Source: Paenibacillus sp. BIHB 4019 (lineage in GTDB: Bacteria > Bacillota > Bacilli > Paenibacillales > Paenibacillaceae). From it: a DNA stretch of 64,000 nt. Each line of letters opens with the position of its first letter. Position 1 is the stretch's first letter. The stretch lies in assembly GCF_002741035.1 (NCBI RefSeq), contig NZ_CP016808.1, positions 3,100,001 through 3,164,000 of the forward strand, in the 5' to 3' direction. Of the stretch, positions 8,566 through 17,990 are shown piece after piece. The translations under genes and the position numbers were made by a program. Below the pieces are notes generated by a model. It saw only the letters and a list, made by a program, of their open reading frames with translations, was not told the origin of the DNA and ran no database searches.

Positions 8566-9974
8566 GGGTGATTAAGTCTCCAATACCTCAGTACCAGCCG
8601 CTTGCTGGCCTGTCCACTGAGACGATTCGGGATTTTAAGGGCGTTAATACCTATGACTCGCTAGCAATCCCTGACAACTATTTTACGGACGTATCCAACG
8701 TGACCAACGATGATTACCCCACCATATCAACAAGGCCCGGATACACCGTTGTAGCGACTCCTGTAGGCACGCGCTGCACAGGCATAGGCGTATGGCGTGG
8801 TAATCGTATCGTAGCAGCTTTTAACGATGGCACATGGCGCGTCCTTACGTTGTCCAATACATGGTCGGCTGCTGTTGTTACATTTGCTGCAAACGATGCG
8901 CCATGGTCGTTCGCTAATTTCCAAGGTAATTGGGATGAGGTGAATTTGGTCGGTACCAACGGTCAGTCAGGCATGTGGCGCTTCAACGGCGTAACGGGTA
9001 TCGCCGTATCTGGCGCACCCAGCGGTGCAAACTTTGTTACAACCTACAGCAATCGGTTATGGTGCGCGGTAGGCAAAGAGCTTCACGCCTGCGCGCTGGA
9101 TCAAGGAGACGAATGGACGACGTTCGCAGGTACAGCCGAGGACAGCTATGTTAAAGATATCGAATCCACTCGCGGCGAGAACATCAATATGCTGTCAGGC
9201 AGCCTATCCAAGCTAACGATCGGTTTTCCGAATTCGCTTGTAGAATTATACGGAAATCTTCCATCCGACTTTAACGACAGGCTGGTAACGGATGACACGG
9301 GCGTAGCCAGTAACAGGGCAGTAGCGACACAGGATGGCGTAATGATGCTGCTCCACAAATCAGGCATCTACCAATATACAGGCGGCACTATACCAGATAG
9401 AGATTTCAGCGAGATTATCGCAAACTATCCAATCACCGTGGATACTAATAGTGTTGTAGGCGCCGATGCAGATAAAATTTACTTCAAGGTGGGCACGGCT
9501 ATACTCGTGTACGATACGCGAGCTGAGGTGAGGTCGTGGACGGTGTGGCGCGGCATCAACGCTACTTGCTTCGTTTTTATGCTGGGCGATTTGTACATCG
9601 GAGACACATCAGGCCGAGTGCTCAAGCTGGGAGGCACCACCGATAACGGCACAGCAATCAGTGCTTATACCATAAGCAAAGCGTTCTCAAACGCATCCAT
9701 CGCGCAGCGGCAGCGGTGGCTTAAGCTATTCCTGACCTATGAGGCTGCGGTAGGCGCTACAATCAACGTTTACCTGTCCCAAGCATTATCAGGTGACAGT
9801 GACTGGACGCTCGTTAAAACGATTGTGGGCGATGGTACGCCAGGCGTGCAGCGCGCTATGGTGCCAGTCGATAAGATAGCACTAGCCAACTATGTACGCA
9901 TCAAGACCGAATGGACGGGCGTTGTGAAGATTCACGAATATACACGCAATCAGCGCGCACTGCCGCTATATTAA
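8562..9974 (+). CDS. Tail hub / nozzle protein (P22 gp10/T7 gp12-like)
   Basis: 470 residues from the ATG at 8562, which overlaps the preceding TGA; an ATG at 8520 lies further inside the upstream gene and is less likely. The protein is almost wholly beta, with repeated four-stranded blades (for example W-R-G-N-R-I-V-A-A-F-N-D-G-T-W-R), as expected for the beta-propeller tail nozzle of short-tailed phages. The order adaptor, hub, fibre, ejection proteins is the classical podovirus order and supports the assignment. Confidence 0.65.
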   Translation: MRVIKSPIPQYQPLAGLSTETIRDFKGVNTYDSLAIPDNYFTDVSNVTNDDYPTISTRPGYTVVATPVGTRCTGIGVWRGNRIVAAFNDGTWRVLTLSNTWSAAVVTFAANDAPWSFANFQGNWDEVNLVGTNGQSGMWRFNGVTGIAVSGAPSGANFVTTYSNRLWCAVGKELHACALDQGDEWTTFAGTAEDSYVKDIESTRGENINMLSGSLSKLTIGFPNSLVELYGNLPSDFNDRLVTDDTGVASNRAVATQDGVMMLLHKSGIYQYTGGTIPDRDFSEIIANYPITVDTNSVVGADADKIYFKVGTAILVYDTRAEVRSWTVWRGINATCFVFMLGDLYIGDTSGRVLKLGGTTDNGTAISAYTISKAFSNASIAQRQRWLKLFLTYEAAVGATINVYLSQALSGDSDWTLVKTIVGDGTPGVQRAMVPVDKIALANYVRIKTEWTGVVKIHEYTRNQRALPLY

Positions 9975-9986
9975 GGAGGGTTTTCG

Positions 9987-10634
9987 ATGGCTCAAGTCAC
10001 GGGTTTTCCGATCAGGCTACAAGCACCGCCAAGAACAGATGACATCAACATTTTAAGAGAGTACGTCGCTAGACTAGCGAATCACTACGCTGAACTGGCG
10101 AAGCAAGTAGATTTCGTTGTCAACGGCAATATCGACGCCAAAAACATTCGTGCTAAAAGTATTGAAGCTGAGAATATCAGCGTCGATGAGTTATCGGCAA
10201 TTAGCGCCGATTTAGGTCATATCACAGCTGGATTAATTGAAGCAGTAACGATTATTGGTTCGTACATTGCTACTGCAAATGGTACGTTTCCGCGATGTGA
10301 ATTGTCATCGACAGGAAATCTTTTCGCTGCATATAAAAGCGCTACCGAATATACAGCTTTTAATCCAGATATGCCAGGCACATCAGCTCCAGGTCTAGAA
10401 TTCAAAAGCCCTTCTCAAAATGCTCAAATAAGCATAGATGAAGGTTTGTTTTATATCAGATCCGAGGGAGTTATACACATCGTTTCCGAAACTAGTTACG
10501 TTGTTTTGGGGGGATTAGGTACTCCCGGTGCTATTGTATATAGTTGGTCTAAACTCTTAAATGTAGCCACTGATACAACGTTGCAAGAAGAGTTAGACAA
10601 TCTATCAAACAGAATTACAGCTTTAGGAGGATAA
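9987..10634 (+). CDS. Tail fibre/appendage-like protein
   Basis: 215 residues with AAGGAGGGTTT upstream of ATG 9987. After an N-terminal helix the sequence runs through a string of short repeats (N-I-R-A-K-S-I-E-A-E-N-I-S, then L-S-A-I-S-A-D-L-G-H-I-T-A-G), a pattern typical of trimeric phage tail fibres. It ends in a leucine-containing helix that may be a coiled-coil trimeriser. The short length suggests a collar or appendage rather than the main receptor-binding spike. Confidence 0.6.
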   Translation: MAQVTGFPIRLQAPPRTDDINILREYVARLANHYAELAKQVDFVVNGNIDAKNIRAKSIEAENISVDELSAISADLGHITAGLIEAVTIIGSYIATANGTFPRCELSSTGNLFAAYKSATEYTAFNPDMPGTSAPGLEFKSPSQNAQISIDEGLFYIRSEGVIHIVSETSYVVLGGLGTPGAIVYSWSKLLNVATDTTLQEELDNLSNRITALGG

Positions 10635-10657
10635 TCATTCCACTAATATACTTTTGT

Positions 10658-10666
10658 TGGTACAAT
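10658..10666 (+). promoter_or_regulatory. Extended -10 promoter of the cargo gene
   Basis: TGGTACAAT fits the TGnTATAAT extended -10 form with one change; no good -35 is seen. It lies 30 bases before a separate start and inside the late operon, which suggests independent expression of the next gene. Confidence 0.45.
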
Positions 10667-10695
10667 GGATTCAAAAACCAACAGAGGTGAAGGGC

Positions 10696-11226
10696 ATGAA
10701 AAAGCTAGTAATTGGATTTATTTTGGGATTATCCTTATCAATGGTCGGTACAGCTTGGGCAAGCGGACTAGTAGGTAAGACGGTTGGGTCAGAAGTTAAA
10801 ATTACAATGGACGGTAAAAGCGTAGGCAGCGGAGTGATAATAGACGGTAAGAGTTACGCTCCTGTTCGAGATGTGACAAACGCTGCCGGCCTTAGCGTCA
10901 CCTTCAAGGATGGTGTAGTTAATATGCAAAGCGGCACAAAAACACCTAATGTATTAACCACGGAACAAAAAATAGAAAATGTGAAAAAGGCAATAGCTAA
11001 CACGGAAAAAGCTATTGCGGCTAAGAAAAAACTGATTGCTGAGCAAGAACAAAGAATTAAATATTATCAAGGTATTATCGATAAAGGTGAAGGAGATGCA
11101 GTGACCCAAAAAAGAATTGATGATATTATGATCGGCATTTCCCAAGTGGAAAAAGACTTGGCGGCAGATGAAACTAAGCTTATCGAATTGAAAGAACAAT
11201 TAGCAGAACTAGAGTCTACCAAATAG
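10696..11226 (+). CDS. Secreted protein with copper-amine-oxidase-type stalk domain (prophage cargo)
   Basis: 176 residues from the ATG at 10696, chosen because GAGGTGAAGGGC precedes it and the signal peptide (MKKLVIGFILGLSLSMVGTA, cleavage near WASG) begins there. Residues about 30-75 resemble the Cu_amine_oxidN1 stalk found in many Paenibacillus secreted proteins (S-Y-A-P-V-R-D-V, then V-T-F-K-D-G-V-V). Residues about 85-175 are a lysine/glutamate coiled coil. The gene has its own promoter and terminator and does not look like a virion part, so lysogenic expression is likely (inference). Confidence 0.7.
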   Translation: MKKLVIGFILGLSLSMVGTAWASGLVGKTVGSEVKITMDGKSVGSGVIIDGKSYAPVRDVTNAAGLSVTFKDGVVNMQSGTKTPNVLTTEQKIENVKKAIANTEKAIAAKKKLIAEQEQRIKYYQGIIDKGEGDAVTQKRIDDIMIGISQVEKDLAADETKLIELKEQLAELESTK

Positions 11227-11240
11227 GTAGGCTCTTTTTT
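11211..11240 (+). terminator. Intrinsic terminator of the cargo gene
   Basis: AGAGTCTACC (11211-11220) pairs with GGTAGGCTCT (11226-11235) with one G-T pair, loop AAATA, followed by TTTTT. The stop codon lies in the loop and stem. Confidence 0.8.
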
Positions 11241-11259
11241 ATGCACAAAGGAGGCGCTT

Positions 11260-12813
11260 ATGGCTACTCAAACCACCCAAATAGGCAAAAACCAATACGA
11301 CTACCTAACCAACATGGCAGCTGGTAAAGCAGCAGCAGGCGGCGCGGCGAACGCTGGGCAGCAGAAATGGGCAGCAGGACAGCTTAAAAGCAGCACATAC
11401 ACACCGCCAGCAGCACAGGCGACAACGCCAGCAGTTAAGCCGACCATGGGAACTGGCGTATTCAATGCTATGACAGCAGGAGCTAACGCTGCTAAGTCAG
11501 GCGCGACACCAACGCCAGCGGCTACCGCAGCAGCAACGACTATGGCAACGCAGTACAGCCCGACGAAGTCAACGCTCAATACCCTACAAACGGCGATTAA
11601 TACGCCATTTTCGTACGACATTAACACCGATCCAGCTTATCAAGCGGCGCTCGCACTGGCTAAACAGAACATCAGCCAGCAGCAGAGCGATACAAACGCG
11701 CAGCTTCGCGCTACAGGTCAAGGAAAGTCGTCGTATTCCGAAACGGTCGCCAACCAAATTGGAACCAAGGAAATGGGCCGTATATCGACTGAGGTCGTTC
11801 CAACGCTCATGCAGCAGGCTTATCAGCGGAATCAGGATCAAATCGCGAATAACGGGAACCTGTATAGCCTGCAAAATCAGGAGTATTTCCAAAATCCGAT
11901 TACTGAATCAGCCGTCACAGGAAATTACATGTCAGGCGAAGCGCGTAACGCCATTGATCAATTGCTCAGCCTTAAGCAGCAAGCGGAGACGAAAGGCATC
12001 ACAGCGGAGGCTCGCAGCGGCTTAAGCTCTCAGGCGGATCAGATTCGGGCGTTTCTACAGTCGCAGGGCATCAATCCTGAACTATTTGGCGCTAATGTGT
12101 CGGCTAATACAGCAACGTCCAATATCGGTCAAGCCGGCACACGGACGCTGCAAGGTCAGCAAACGGACTTGCAGAATAAGCAGGCTAACTGGAACGCTTA
12201 CACGGATACAGTTGATCGGTCGGGTACATGGGGCGCTGGTCCAGCTCAGAACTGGGGCAACCTGATCGCTAATGCTAATGCTGGCAATCAAACAATGACC
12301 GGTCAGCAGAATGCCAGCGGCCTAATGTCGGAACAGCAAAACCGCGATATAAATACGCGAAATGCTGCTATAACAGAATGGCAGACAGTAGGCACGGCAA
12401 CGCCTTCGGTAGCTGAGATTTTAGGTGTACCTGTCGGTACTCCTACATCAGATCAGGCTTATCGTGACGCGAGCACGGCGCTGGAACAGGATAAATTCAC
12501 ATATTCGCAATGGTCTGATGCCGCTAATGCTGCTGGTAAAGCAAATTCGACAGCGACCCAAACGGTATCAGCTGCTACGGCTGGCGATATGCTATCTGCG
12601 GCGCTGCAAAAGGTGGTCGGCACTGACACTGATACAGGAAAGACTAAGTACGGCGTATACAGCGATCCAGCCAAGCGTGAAGAAGCATTTGTTACTATGA
12701 TCAATACAACAGGGCTTCGCGGAAACGACGTCATTACAGCGCTCACGAAGGCTGGTTACAGCATTAAGGAGATTAATGCCCTTCAAGCACAGTATCCGGA
12801 GGTTTTTCAGTAG
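11260..12813 (+). CDS. Internal virion / DNA ejection protein
   Basis: 517 residues, ATG preceded by AAAGGAGGC. Alanine-, glutamine- and threonine-rich and almost entirely helical, with a low-complexity N terminus, as in podovirus pilot proteins packed inside the capsid and ejected into the cell. It ends at TAG 12811-12813. Immediately after this, the -1 frame continues with a lytic transglycosylase domain, so a longer product of about 650 residues by frameshifting is possible. Confidence 0.65.
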   Translation: MATQTTQIGKNQYDYLTNMAAGKAAAGGAANAGQQKWAAGQLKSSTYTPPAAQATTPAVKPTMGTGVFNAMTAGANAAKSGATPTPAATAAATTMATQYSPTKSTLNTLQTAINTPFSYDINTDPAYQAALALAKQNISQQQSDTNAQLRATGQGKSSYSETVANQIGTKEMGRISTEVVPTLMQQAYQRNQDQIANNGNLYSLQNQEYFQNPITESAVTGNYMSGEARNAIDQLLSLKQQAETKGITAEARSGLSSQADQIRAFLQSQGINPELFGANVSANTATSNIGQAGTRTLQGQQTDLQNKQANWNAYTDTVDRSGTWGAGPAQNWGNLIANANAGNQTMTGQQNASGLMSEQQNRDINTRNAAITEWQTVGTATPSVAEILGVPVGTPTSDQAYRDASTALEQDKFTYSQWSDAANAAGKANSTATQTVSAATAGDMLSAALQKVVGTDTDTGKTKYGVYSDPAKREEAFVTMINTTGLRGNDVITALTKAGYSIKEINALQAQYPEVFQ

Positions 12814-13211
12814 CCAGCGGGGCTAATGCTTCCGGTTCCGCTGGCTCCTACAATAATTATTACAAAGCCGATAGAGATGCAGCAGCAAACCCAGCAGCAT
12901 ATACGCAGGCGAGCAGCGCGATTCAAAAGGCGCTTGCTGATGGTGGGTATGACCAATCATGGTTAAAACCACTGCTAGAATTGGTAGCTCGCGAATCAAG
13001 CTTTAATCCGAAAGCTGCGAATCCAAAATCTACAGCTAAAGGTTTGTTCCAATTCCTTGATGGTACACGGGCAGATAAAGCGTACAACCAAGGAATTACG
13101 GATTGGAGCGATCCTTATCAGCAAGCTGTCGCAGGTCTCAGATATGTGAAATCCAAGTACGGAACACCAGAGGCTGCACTGCAATTCTGGGATAAAAATA
13201 AATGGTACTGA
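12807..13211 (+). CDS. Lytic transglycosylase (SLT) domain in the -1 frame of the ejection protein
   Basis: The frame is open from 12777, after a TAA at 12774, to TGA 13209-13211. It encodes a linker (about 50 residues) and an SLT-type murein transglycosylase domain with the signature R-E-S-S-F-N-P-K-A, then G-L-F-Q-F, and Y-G-T-P-E-A-A-L-Q-F-W. The glutamate of R-E-S would be the catalytic acid. No ATG or GTG start with a ribosome binding site exists in this frame; the first TTG (12981) would cut into the catalytic motif. Fusion to the preceding protein by -1 slippage at GGTTTTT (12801-12807) gives a continuous sensible sequence. Coordinates given are those read after such a slip. A frameshift mutation is the alternative. 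Confidence 0.6.
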   Translation, partial: SVASGANASGSAGSYNNYYKADRDAAANPAAYTQASSAIQKALADGGYDQSWLKPLLELVARESSFNPKAANPKSTAKGLFQFLDGTRADKAYNQGITDWSDPYQQAVAGLRYVKSKYGTPEAALQFWDKNKWY

Positions 13212-13221
13212 GGTGATATAG

Positions 13222-16200
13222 TTGGCGAAGGAAAAAGAAAAGGAAAAATTAAAACTCAAAGCTCCTAAACCTACGTATACGCCTATCAATGCAAGCCTAA
13301 ATGCTGGATACGTGCCACCAACACCTAAATTAAAGTCGAATTTGGTGGTATCGCAGCAAGATATTATGCCTGTGCAGCAAACTCAAGCGTCTCAACAACC
13401 TTTACAGGTTCGCGGGGCGCTTGCTGCCTTGCAGCCGGCACCAATGCCGAAAGCTAGCGAGTTAGCGCCAACCTATTTCAATCCAATACAACAGATGGAA
13501 AATATACAGGACAGGTTTGCCGGCTCGGCAAATCCGCCGACCCAAACCAATCAATCGATTATGCGTAATCCGCAAGTTCTACCTTTACCTGAAATCAAGT
13601 CGCCTGTCCTCAAGGATACACCCGTTAACCCTATTGGCATACCGTGGAAGGATGTTCCGGTCGATTACAGCGCGGAGTATTTACAGAAACGATCGAATGA
13701 GCGATTACTCAAAGAAGCTGAACGACTAGATGCGCTAGCAGCCAAGAATAAAGCGGATGGGAAGCGGACAACCGCAGGTATGTCCAAGGACGATTATATT
13801 TCCTACACCAACCTCGAGCAGCTACGTGCGGATGCGAACCTGTCCATGACGGAGAAGATTGCGCGTAATCTCTACACGCCGGGAGCAGGTCTATCTGCCA
13901 TACAAGCTGGCTATCAGGGTGTGGGTGCTATCGGTAGTCGTCTAGCGCCGTCTCTGTTCAGCGAGAGTGCTGGTATCGGTAGCCGTATAGCGGCAGGTGC
14001 GCTTAGAGAAGCAGCTACGTCTGTTCCGCTATCTGCGGGATATACCGCTGCCACGAATCCTAGTGCGAGCGGAAAGCAAATGATCTCAGATACGCTAACT
14101 GGTACGATACTTGGAGCAGGTCTGGGGGCAACTGGTCCTTTATTGAGGAAAGCTATCAGCGCTATATTCAAACGTAATGGTGTGCCTGAGGAAGCTGTAG
14201 GAGAAGTGTTGGCACTACCTGCCCCACGCGAGCGTGGTCTAGGAAATGCAAATAATGCGGTTACACCTGATGTTATGACGGGATACACAGGACCGGTCGG
14301 CGCGCTACCTGCGCCTGCAATGTCGGGGCCGACTTCTGGACGTATTGCGCAATCGGTAAACCCATTCCGCCAACAATTTGAACATTTGATGCAGACGGCG
14401 AAGCAGATGCAGCAGGAAGGTCGCTTCACGCCCGGCAAAGAGGCGGAGGAACTGGAATCCCTATGGTCGCAAATGGCTGGGCGCGAAGGCGTTAGCTTAG
14501 ACGAATTGATCCAACGTGCCTATCAAACCAAGCCAAGCAAGCTGAGTTCCGACCTTGTTCAACGCGCCAAAAGCACTCAAGCTGCACGCGAGGTGGCAGG
14601 AGCGCCATTGCCTGTTAAATCAACTGGAGACAGGCTTACGAGCAAGCAGGGTGTTCTAGGGTCGCCAGCACCGTTAACGCAGCGGTTTATTCGGGCGGGC
14701 GGTGCACCGGATGACGGAGTCCGCGCTGCCAGATCGTCGCAAGATGTGCAACGTCCACGTATTGACGTTACAGAGGAATCTCAGGGGTTGCGCCAAACAG
14801 GGGATTCTAGACCGGTAGAAGGTCAGGTCATTAAATCAAGGGGTGCATTAGGGCCGACAAAAGGGCTGCGTGCCAATTTCCGCACCCAATTAAATGACGG
14901 TAATTTTTCGTCTAAACTCCAGCAAAAAATAAGAAATACTGACCAAACCTATGATGTTGCAAGAAATGCTGATACTGTTGCGGCAGCCAATGAGAACGTG
15001 AAAAATCTGACAAAAGCAGAAGCTGATTTTCTAGCCAATGAATCGGCTGGCGCTGAACATATTGCTACTGGATACAGGCTCATGCAGGAACTTGATGCAC
15101 TTGGCGAACATACAAGGTCTATTAATATCGCAGACAAATTGGCTAAAGACCTGACTAAAAGTGGGCAGACTGTTCAGGCAGCTTCCTTATTAGCGCGTTT
15201 GAGCCCAGAGGGGCAACTGCTCAACCTTGCTCGAGTGGCTGAAAAGAATGGAAAGCAGATCACAGAAGCAGATAAGGTTAAGTTTCAGGAATTAGCAGCA
15301 GTTGTACAAGATGGTACAGGAACAGGAATAAGGGCTAATCGACTTGACGATATACTCAATAAACTTGAACGCGGTGAGCAGGTTTCAACGGAAGAACTAA
15401 AAACATTGGGTAATTTGCTGGATCGGGCCAGTAAATATGCAAAGAAAGATAAAACGATTAAGGATAAAATTCCAAGCGAAATGAAAGATTCTCGTAAGCG
15501 GGATAAGATCGTTTCCTTCTTTGATGAAGCCGAACAAGCAGCTCTTGCAAGGATTGCAGCGAAAAAGAATCGCCTAAATTCCATGCCAATAGGCGAAATT
15601 GCAGACCATGCCATTGTTGTAGCCGCTCAAATTGCCAAGGGCACTATTAAAGCTGCCACCTATGCGGAAGATATGGTTAAAATGTTTGGTGAAGAGATAC
15701 GTCCCTATGCAGCTGATATATTTGATAGCGCTCAGAAGATGCTTAACCAGTCTTCCAAACGCATTAGTGAAGGTAAGATTAATGAGGCTAACAACATCGT
15801 GAATAGGGTGTCAGGGAGAAAGGTTCCAACATCCGAAAAAGTCATGGAAAAATACATTAGTGAGAACCCTGTAAATGAAAAAGATATTCAGAAGCTGCGC
15901 GAATTGTCCAGACAAGTGAATGAGTTATCAGGCGAGGATGCATTAAAAGCCGATATGGCGATGCAGAAAATACTAAACAGTTATGAGAAATCTAACTTAT
16001 GGGATAAGGTTCAAGCGTTTCGTTATATTGCAATGCTTCTAAACACAGGTACTCAATCGGTCAATGCTATTTCAGGTCCATTGATGGCAAGCACAAATGC
16101 CATTGCTGATGTATTCGGAACAATGCTTGACGTCACGCTTAGTAAGGCACTTAAGCAGCCAAGAACAACGACAATGTATGGAACTAATCCACTAGCATTT

Positions 16201-17805
16201 ATGGCCCGTTGGATCAAGGGATTGAGTATTGGTGGTAAAGCTGGATTTGAAGGGGTAAGCCCGTCCGGTATTGTCGGGCCTAATGAAATCAGAGGATTGA
16301 CGTATAAGAGCCTGTATAATCCGTTGAGCATTGCAGAACGTTCGCTAGGAGCTGTAGCAAAAGGCGGAGACTATGCGGCTTATAGCGCGGTTCAACAGTC
16401 TGAAATGCGCAAGATAGCTTTCCTCGATGCCAAAAACAACGGCATAAAAGGCAAGGCAAACATTGATAAGCATATCGAAAAATTCTTGAATGATCCACCA
16501 CCAGAAGCTGTCCTGCAGGCTGATCGAATCGGAAAAAACACGACATTTCAAAGGTCAGATACACTAGGCGGTAATGTGGCTAATTTCCTTGCTAACCCAC
16601 CAGGTAAAGCTAGGTATTTGAAACCTCTTATTGGTGCAGTTTTTCCATTTGTGAGAACTCCGGTTAATATCGCTTCGACCGCAGTCACCCTTTCTCCTGG
16701 CGGGATCATAAAGGGCCTGTATCAGTTAGCCAGTAAATCGTCTGATGCATCTAGAAGAGAGGTGATCAGAACGCTCTCATTAGGCCTGCTAGGCACAGGA
16801 GGAATGACCCCGTTAGGTTATTATCTTAGCAAAGTTGGAATTATCACGGGCGCTAACGATAGTGGAAACAAACAAGTGGATGCAATAAGAGAGCAGGCTG
16901 GCGGAGGTAAATATCGCTTTAATACATCGGCATTAAGCAGATATTTGCGTGCAATGGTTGCTGGAAAGGGGCAAGCAGCAGCTGAAAATGCCGCAAAGTA
17001 TCGTGAAGGGGATAGCCAATTTGATTATAATAAATTACAGCCTCTGGCTTTCCCGTTAGCTATAGGTGCAGCTATTAATGATAGAGAAGGCCAACCTGTT
17101 TCGAACAAAATTCAAGGAACTCTTTCTGATGCTTCTGGTTCGTTACTAGGCATGTCTACTCTTAAGGGGCTACAGGATACATTCCAACCGCAATATGGTG
17201 GAACTACAGGCGAGAAGGCCGTTGGTATCCTTGAGAGGGTGACGACATCATTTCTGAAAAGTTTCAGTCCAAGCGCTTTGGCGCAAGAGGCAAGAAGACA
17301 AGATCCTATAGTGCGCAAAACAAGCTATAACAACGGAATTTTAGAGGATACTAGCGCATACTTTAAATCTCGTACTCCGGGCCTTTCGCAGTCATTGCAA
17401 CCTAATAAAACGACTTTGGGGCAGAACAGATTGAATGCTGAGGGGATAACTGGTCAATACATGAACCCTTACAATTCAAATAAGGCACCTTATAATGAAG
17501 CGGCTACTATTATCGCTCAATTAATTGATGCAACCGGTGATATGAAACTCGCTCCTGCTGCACCAGATAAAAAGGTTGAGGGTAAAGATAAATCGGGTAA
17601 TTCAGTATCTCTAGAGATTCCTCCAGACAGATACACGCAGTATCAAGAGGAATTAGGAAATGATATTATCAGCCAAATTATTGCAATACCGTCCAATCTC
17701 TCGGATACCGATAAAGCTGATAAAGTGCGAACTATTTATAAAAAGACAAAAGAAAAGCATAGTAACGCAATAAAAAAGGAATTGGGAATTAGAATATCGA
17801 GGTAG
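13222..17805 (+). CDS. Large internal virion / ejection protein
   Basis: 1527 residues from a TTG start at 13222, chosen because GAGGTGAT lies 6-13 bases upstream and the frame closes before it. The N terminus is lysine-rich and proline-rich (residues 1-150). A glycine/alanine region near residues 210-310 may cross membranes. A long helical middle and a C-terminal conserved block follow (N-I-A-S-T-A-V-T-L-S-P-G, then G-Y-Y-L-S-K-V-G). Size and position after the smaller ejection protein match the largest podovirus ejection proteins (T7 gp16-like role); the latter often carry the transglycosylase, which here is encoded just upstream. I see no catalytic motif in this protein. Confidence 0.6.
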   Translation: MAKEKEKEKLKLKAPKPTYTPINASLNAGYVPPTPKLKSNLVVSQQDIMPVQQTQASQQPLQVRGALAALQPAPMPKASELAPTYFNPIQQMENIQDRFAGSANPPTQTNQSIMRNPQVLPLPEIKSPVLKDTPVNPIGIPWKDVPVDYSAEYLQKRSNERLLKEAERLDALAAKNKADGKRTTAGMSKDDYISYTNLEQLRADANLSMTEKIARNLYTPGAGLSAIQAGYQGVGAIGSRLAPSLFSESAGIGSRIAAGALREAATSVPLSAGYTAATNPSASGKQMISDTLTGTILGAGLGATGPLLRKAISAIFKRNGVPEEAVGEVLALPAPRERGLGNANNAVTPDVMTGYTGPVGALPAPAMSGPTSGRIAQSVNPFRQQFEHLMQTAKQMQQEGRFTPGKEAEELESLWSQMAGREGVSLDELIQRAYQTKPSKLSSDLVQRAKSTQAAREVAGAPLPVKSTGDRLTSKQGVLGSPAPLTQRFIRAGGAPDDGVRAARSSQDVQRPRIDVTEESQGLRQTGDSRPVEGQVIKSRGALGPTKGLRANFRTQLNDGNFSSKLQQKIRNTDQTYDVARNADTVAAANENVKNLTKAEADFLANESAGAEHIATGYRLMQELDALGEHTRSINIADKLAKDLTKSGQTVQAASLLARLSPEGQLLNLARVAEKNGKQITEADKVKFQELAAVVQDGTGTGIRANRLDDILNKLERGEQVSTEELKTLGNLLDRASKYAKKDKTIKDKIPSEMKDSRKRDKIVSFFDEAEQAALARIAAKKNRLNSMPIGEIADHAIVVAAQIAKGTIKAATYAEDMVKMFGEEIRPYAADIFDSAQKMLNQSSKRISEGKINEANNIVNRVSGRKVPTSEKVMEKYISENPVNEKDIQKLRELSRQVNELSGEDALKADMAMQKILNSYEKSNLWDKVQAFRYIAMLLNTGTQSVNAISGPLMASTNAIADVFGTMLDVTLSKALKQPRTTTMYGTNPLAFMARWIKGLSIGGKAGFEGVSPSGIVGPNEIRGLTYKSLYNPLSIAERSLGAVAKGGDYAAYSAVQQSEMRKIAFLDAKNNGIKGKANIDKHIEKFLNDPPPEAVLQADRIGKNTTFQRSDTLGGNVANFLANPPGKARYLKPLIGAVFPFVRTPVNIASTAVTLSPGGIIKGLYQLASKSSDASRREVIRTLSLGLLGTGGMTPLGYYLSKVGIITGANDSGNKQVDAIREQAGGGKYRFNTSALSRYLRAMVAGKGQAAAENAAKYREGDSQFDYNKLQPLAFPLAIGAAINDREGQPVSNKIQGTLSDASGSLLGMSTLKGLQDTFQPQYGGTTGEKAVGILERVTTSFLKSFSPSALAQEARRQDPIVRKTSYNNGILEDTSAYFKSRTPGLSQSLQPNKTTLGQNRLNAEGITGQYMNPYNSNKAPYNEAATIIAQLIDATGDMKLAPAAPDKKVEGKDKSGNSVSLEIPPDRYTQYQEELGNDIISQIIAIPSNLSDTDKADKVRTIYKKTKEKHSNAIKKELGIRISR

Positions 17806-17819
17806 AATTTCAATATCAA

Positions 17820-17848
17820 TTCACGATGTCGTGAAACTGTGTTATAAT
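17820..17848 (+). promoter_or_regulatory. Promoter of candidate antitoxin RNA, with palindrome in the spacer
   Basis: TTCACG (17820-17825), 17 bases, TATAAT (17843-17848). The spacer starts with the perfect palindrome TCACGATGTCGTGA (17821-17834), which overlaps the -35 and may be a repressor site. Confidence 0.7.
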
Positions 17849-17870
17849 ACAGGCAAGAAAAGCGTACAAT

Positions 17871-17897
17871 GAAAAAGAGAGCGCGGCCAACGCTCTC
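17871..17897 (-). terminator. Terminator of the toxin mRNA
   Basis: Read on the minus strand: GAGAGCG, 7-base loop, CGCTCTC, then TTTTT (plus-strand A17872-17876). The resulting toxin mRNA would run from about 18111 to about 17871, near 240 bases, and overlap the antisense RNA by more than 100 bases. Confidence 0.75.
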
Positions 17898-17949
17898 CTT
17901 GTACAACAGTTTCGGGTGGTTAGTTCCTCCGATTGTTGAATGGAAGAGA

Positions 17950-17990
17950 AATAACCCGTCAGGCCTCAACCTGTGGCGGGTTATTTTCGT
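17950..17990 (+). terminator. Terminator hairpin of the antisense RNA, overlapping the toxin stop codon
   Basis: AATAACCCG (17950-17958) pairs with CGGGTTATT (17977-17985), with an inner CAGG/CCTG stem, followed by TTCGTTT. The toxin stop codon lies in the right arm. Confidence 0.65.
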
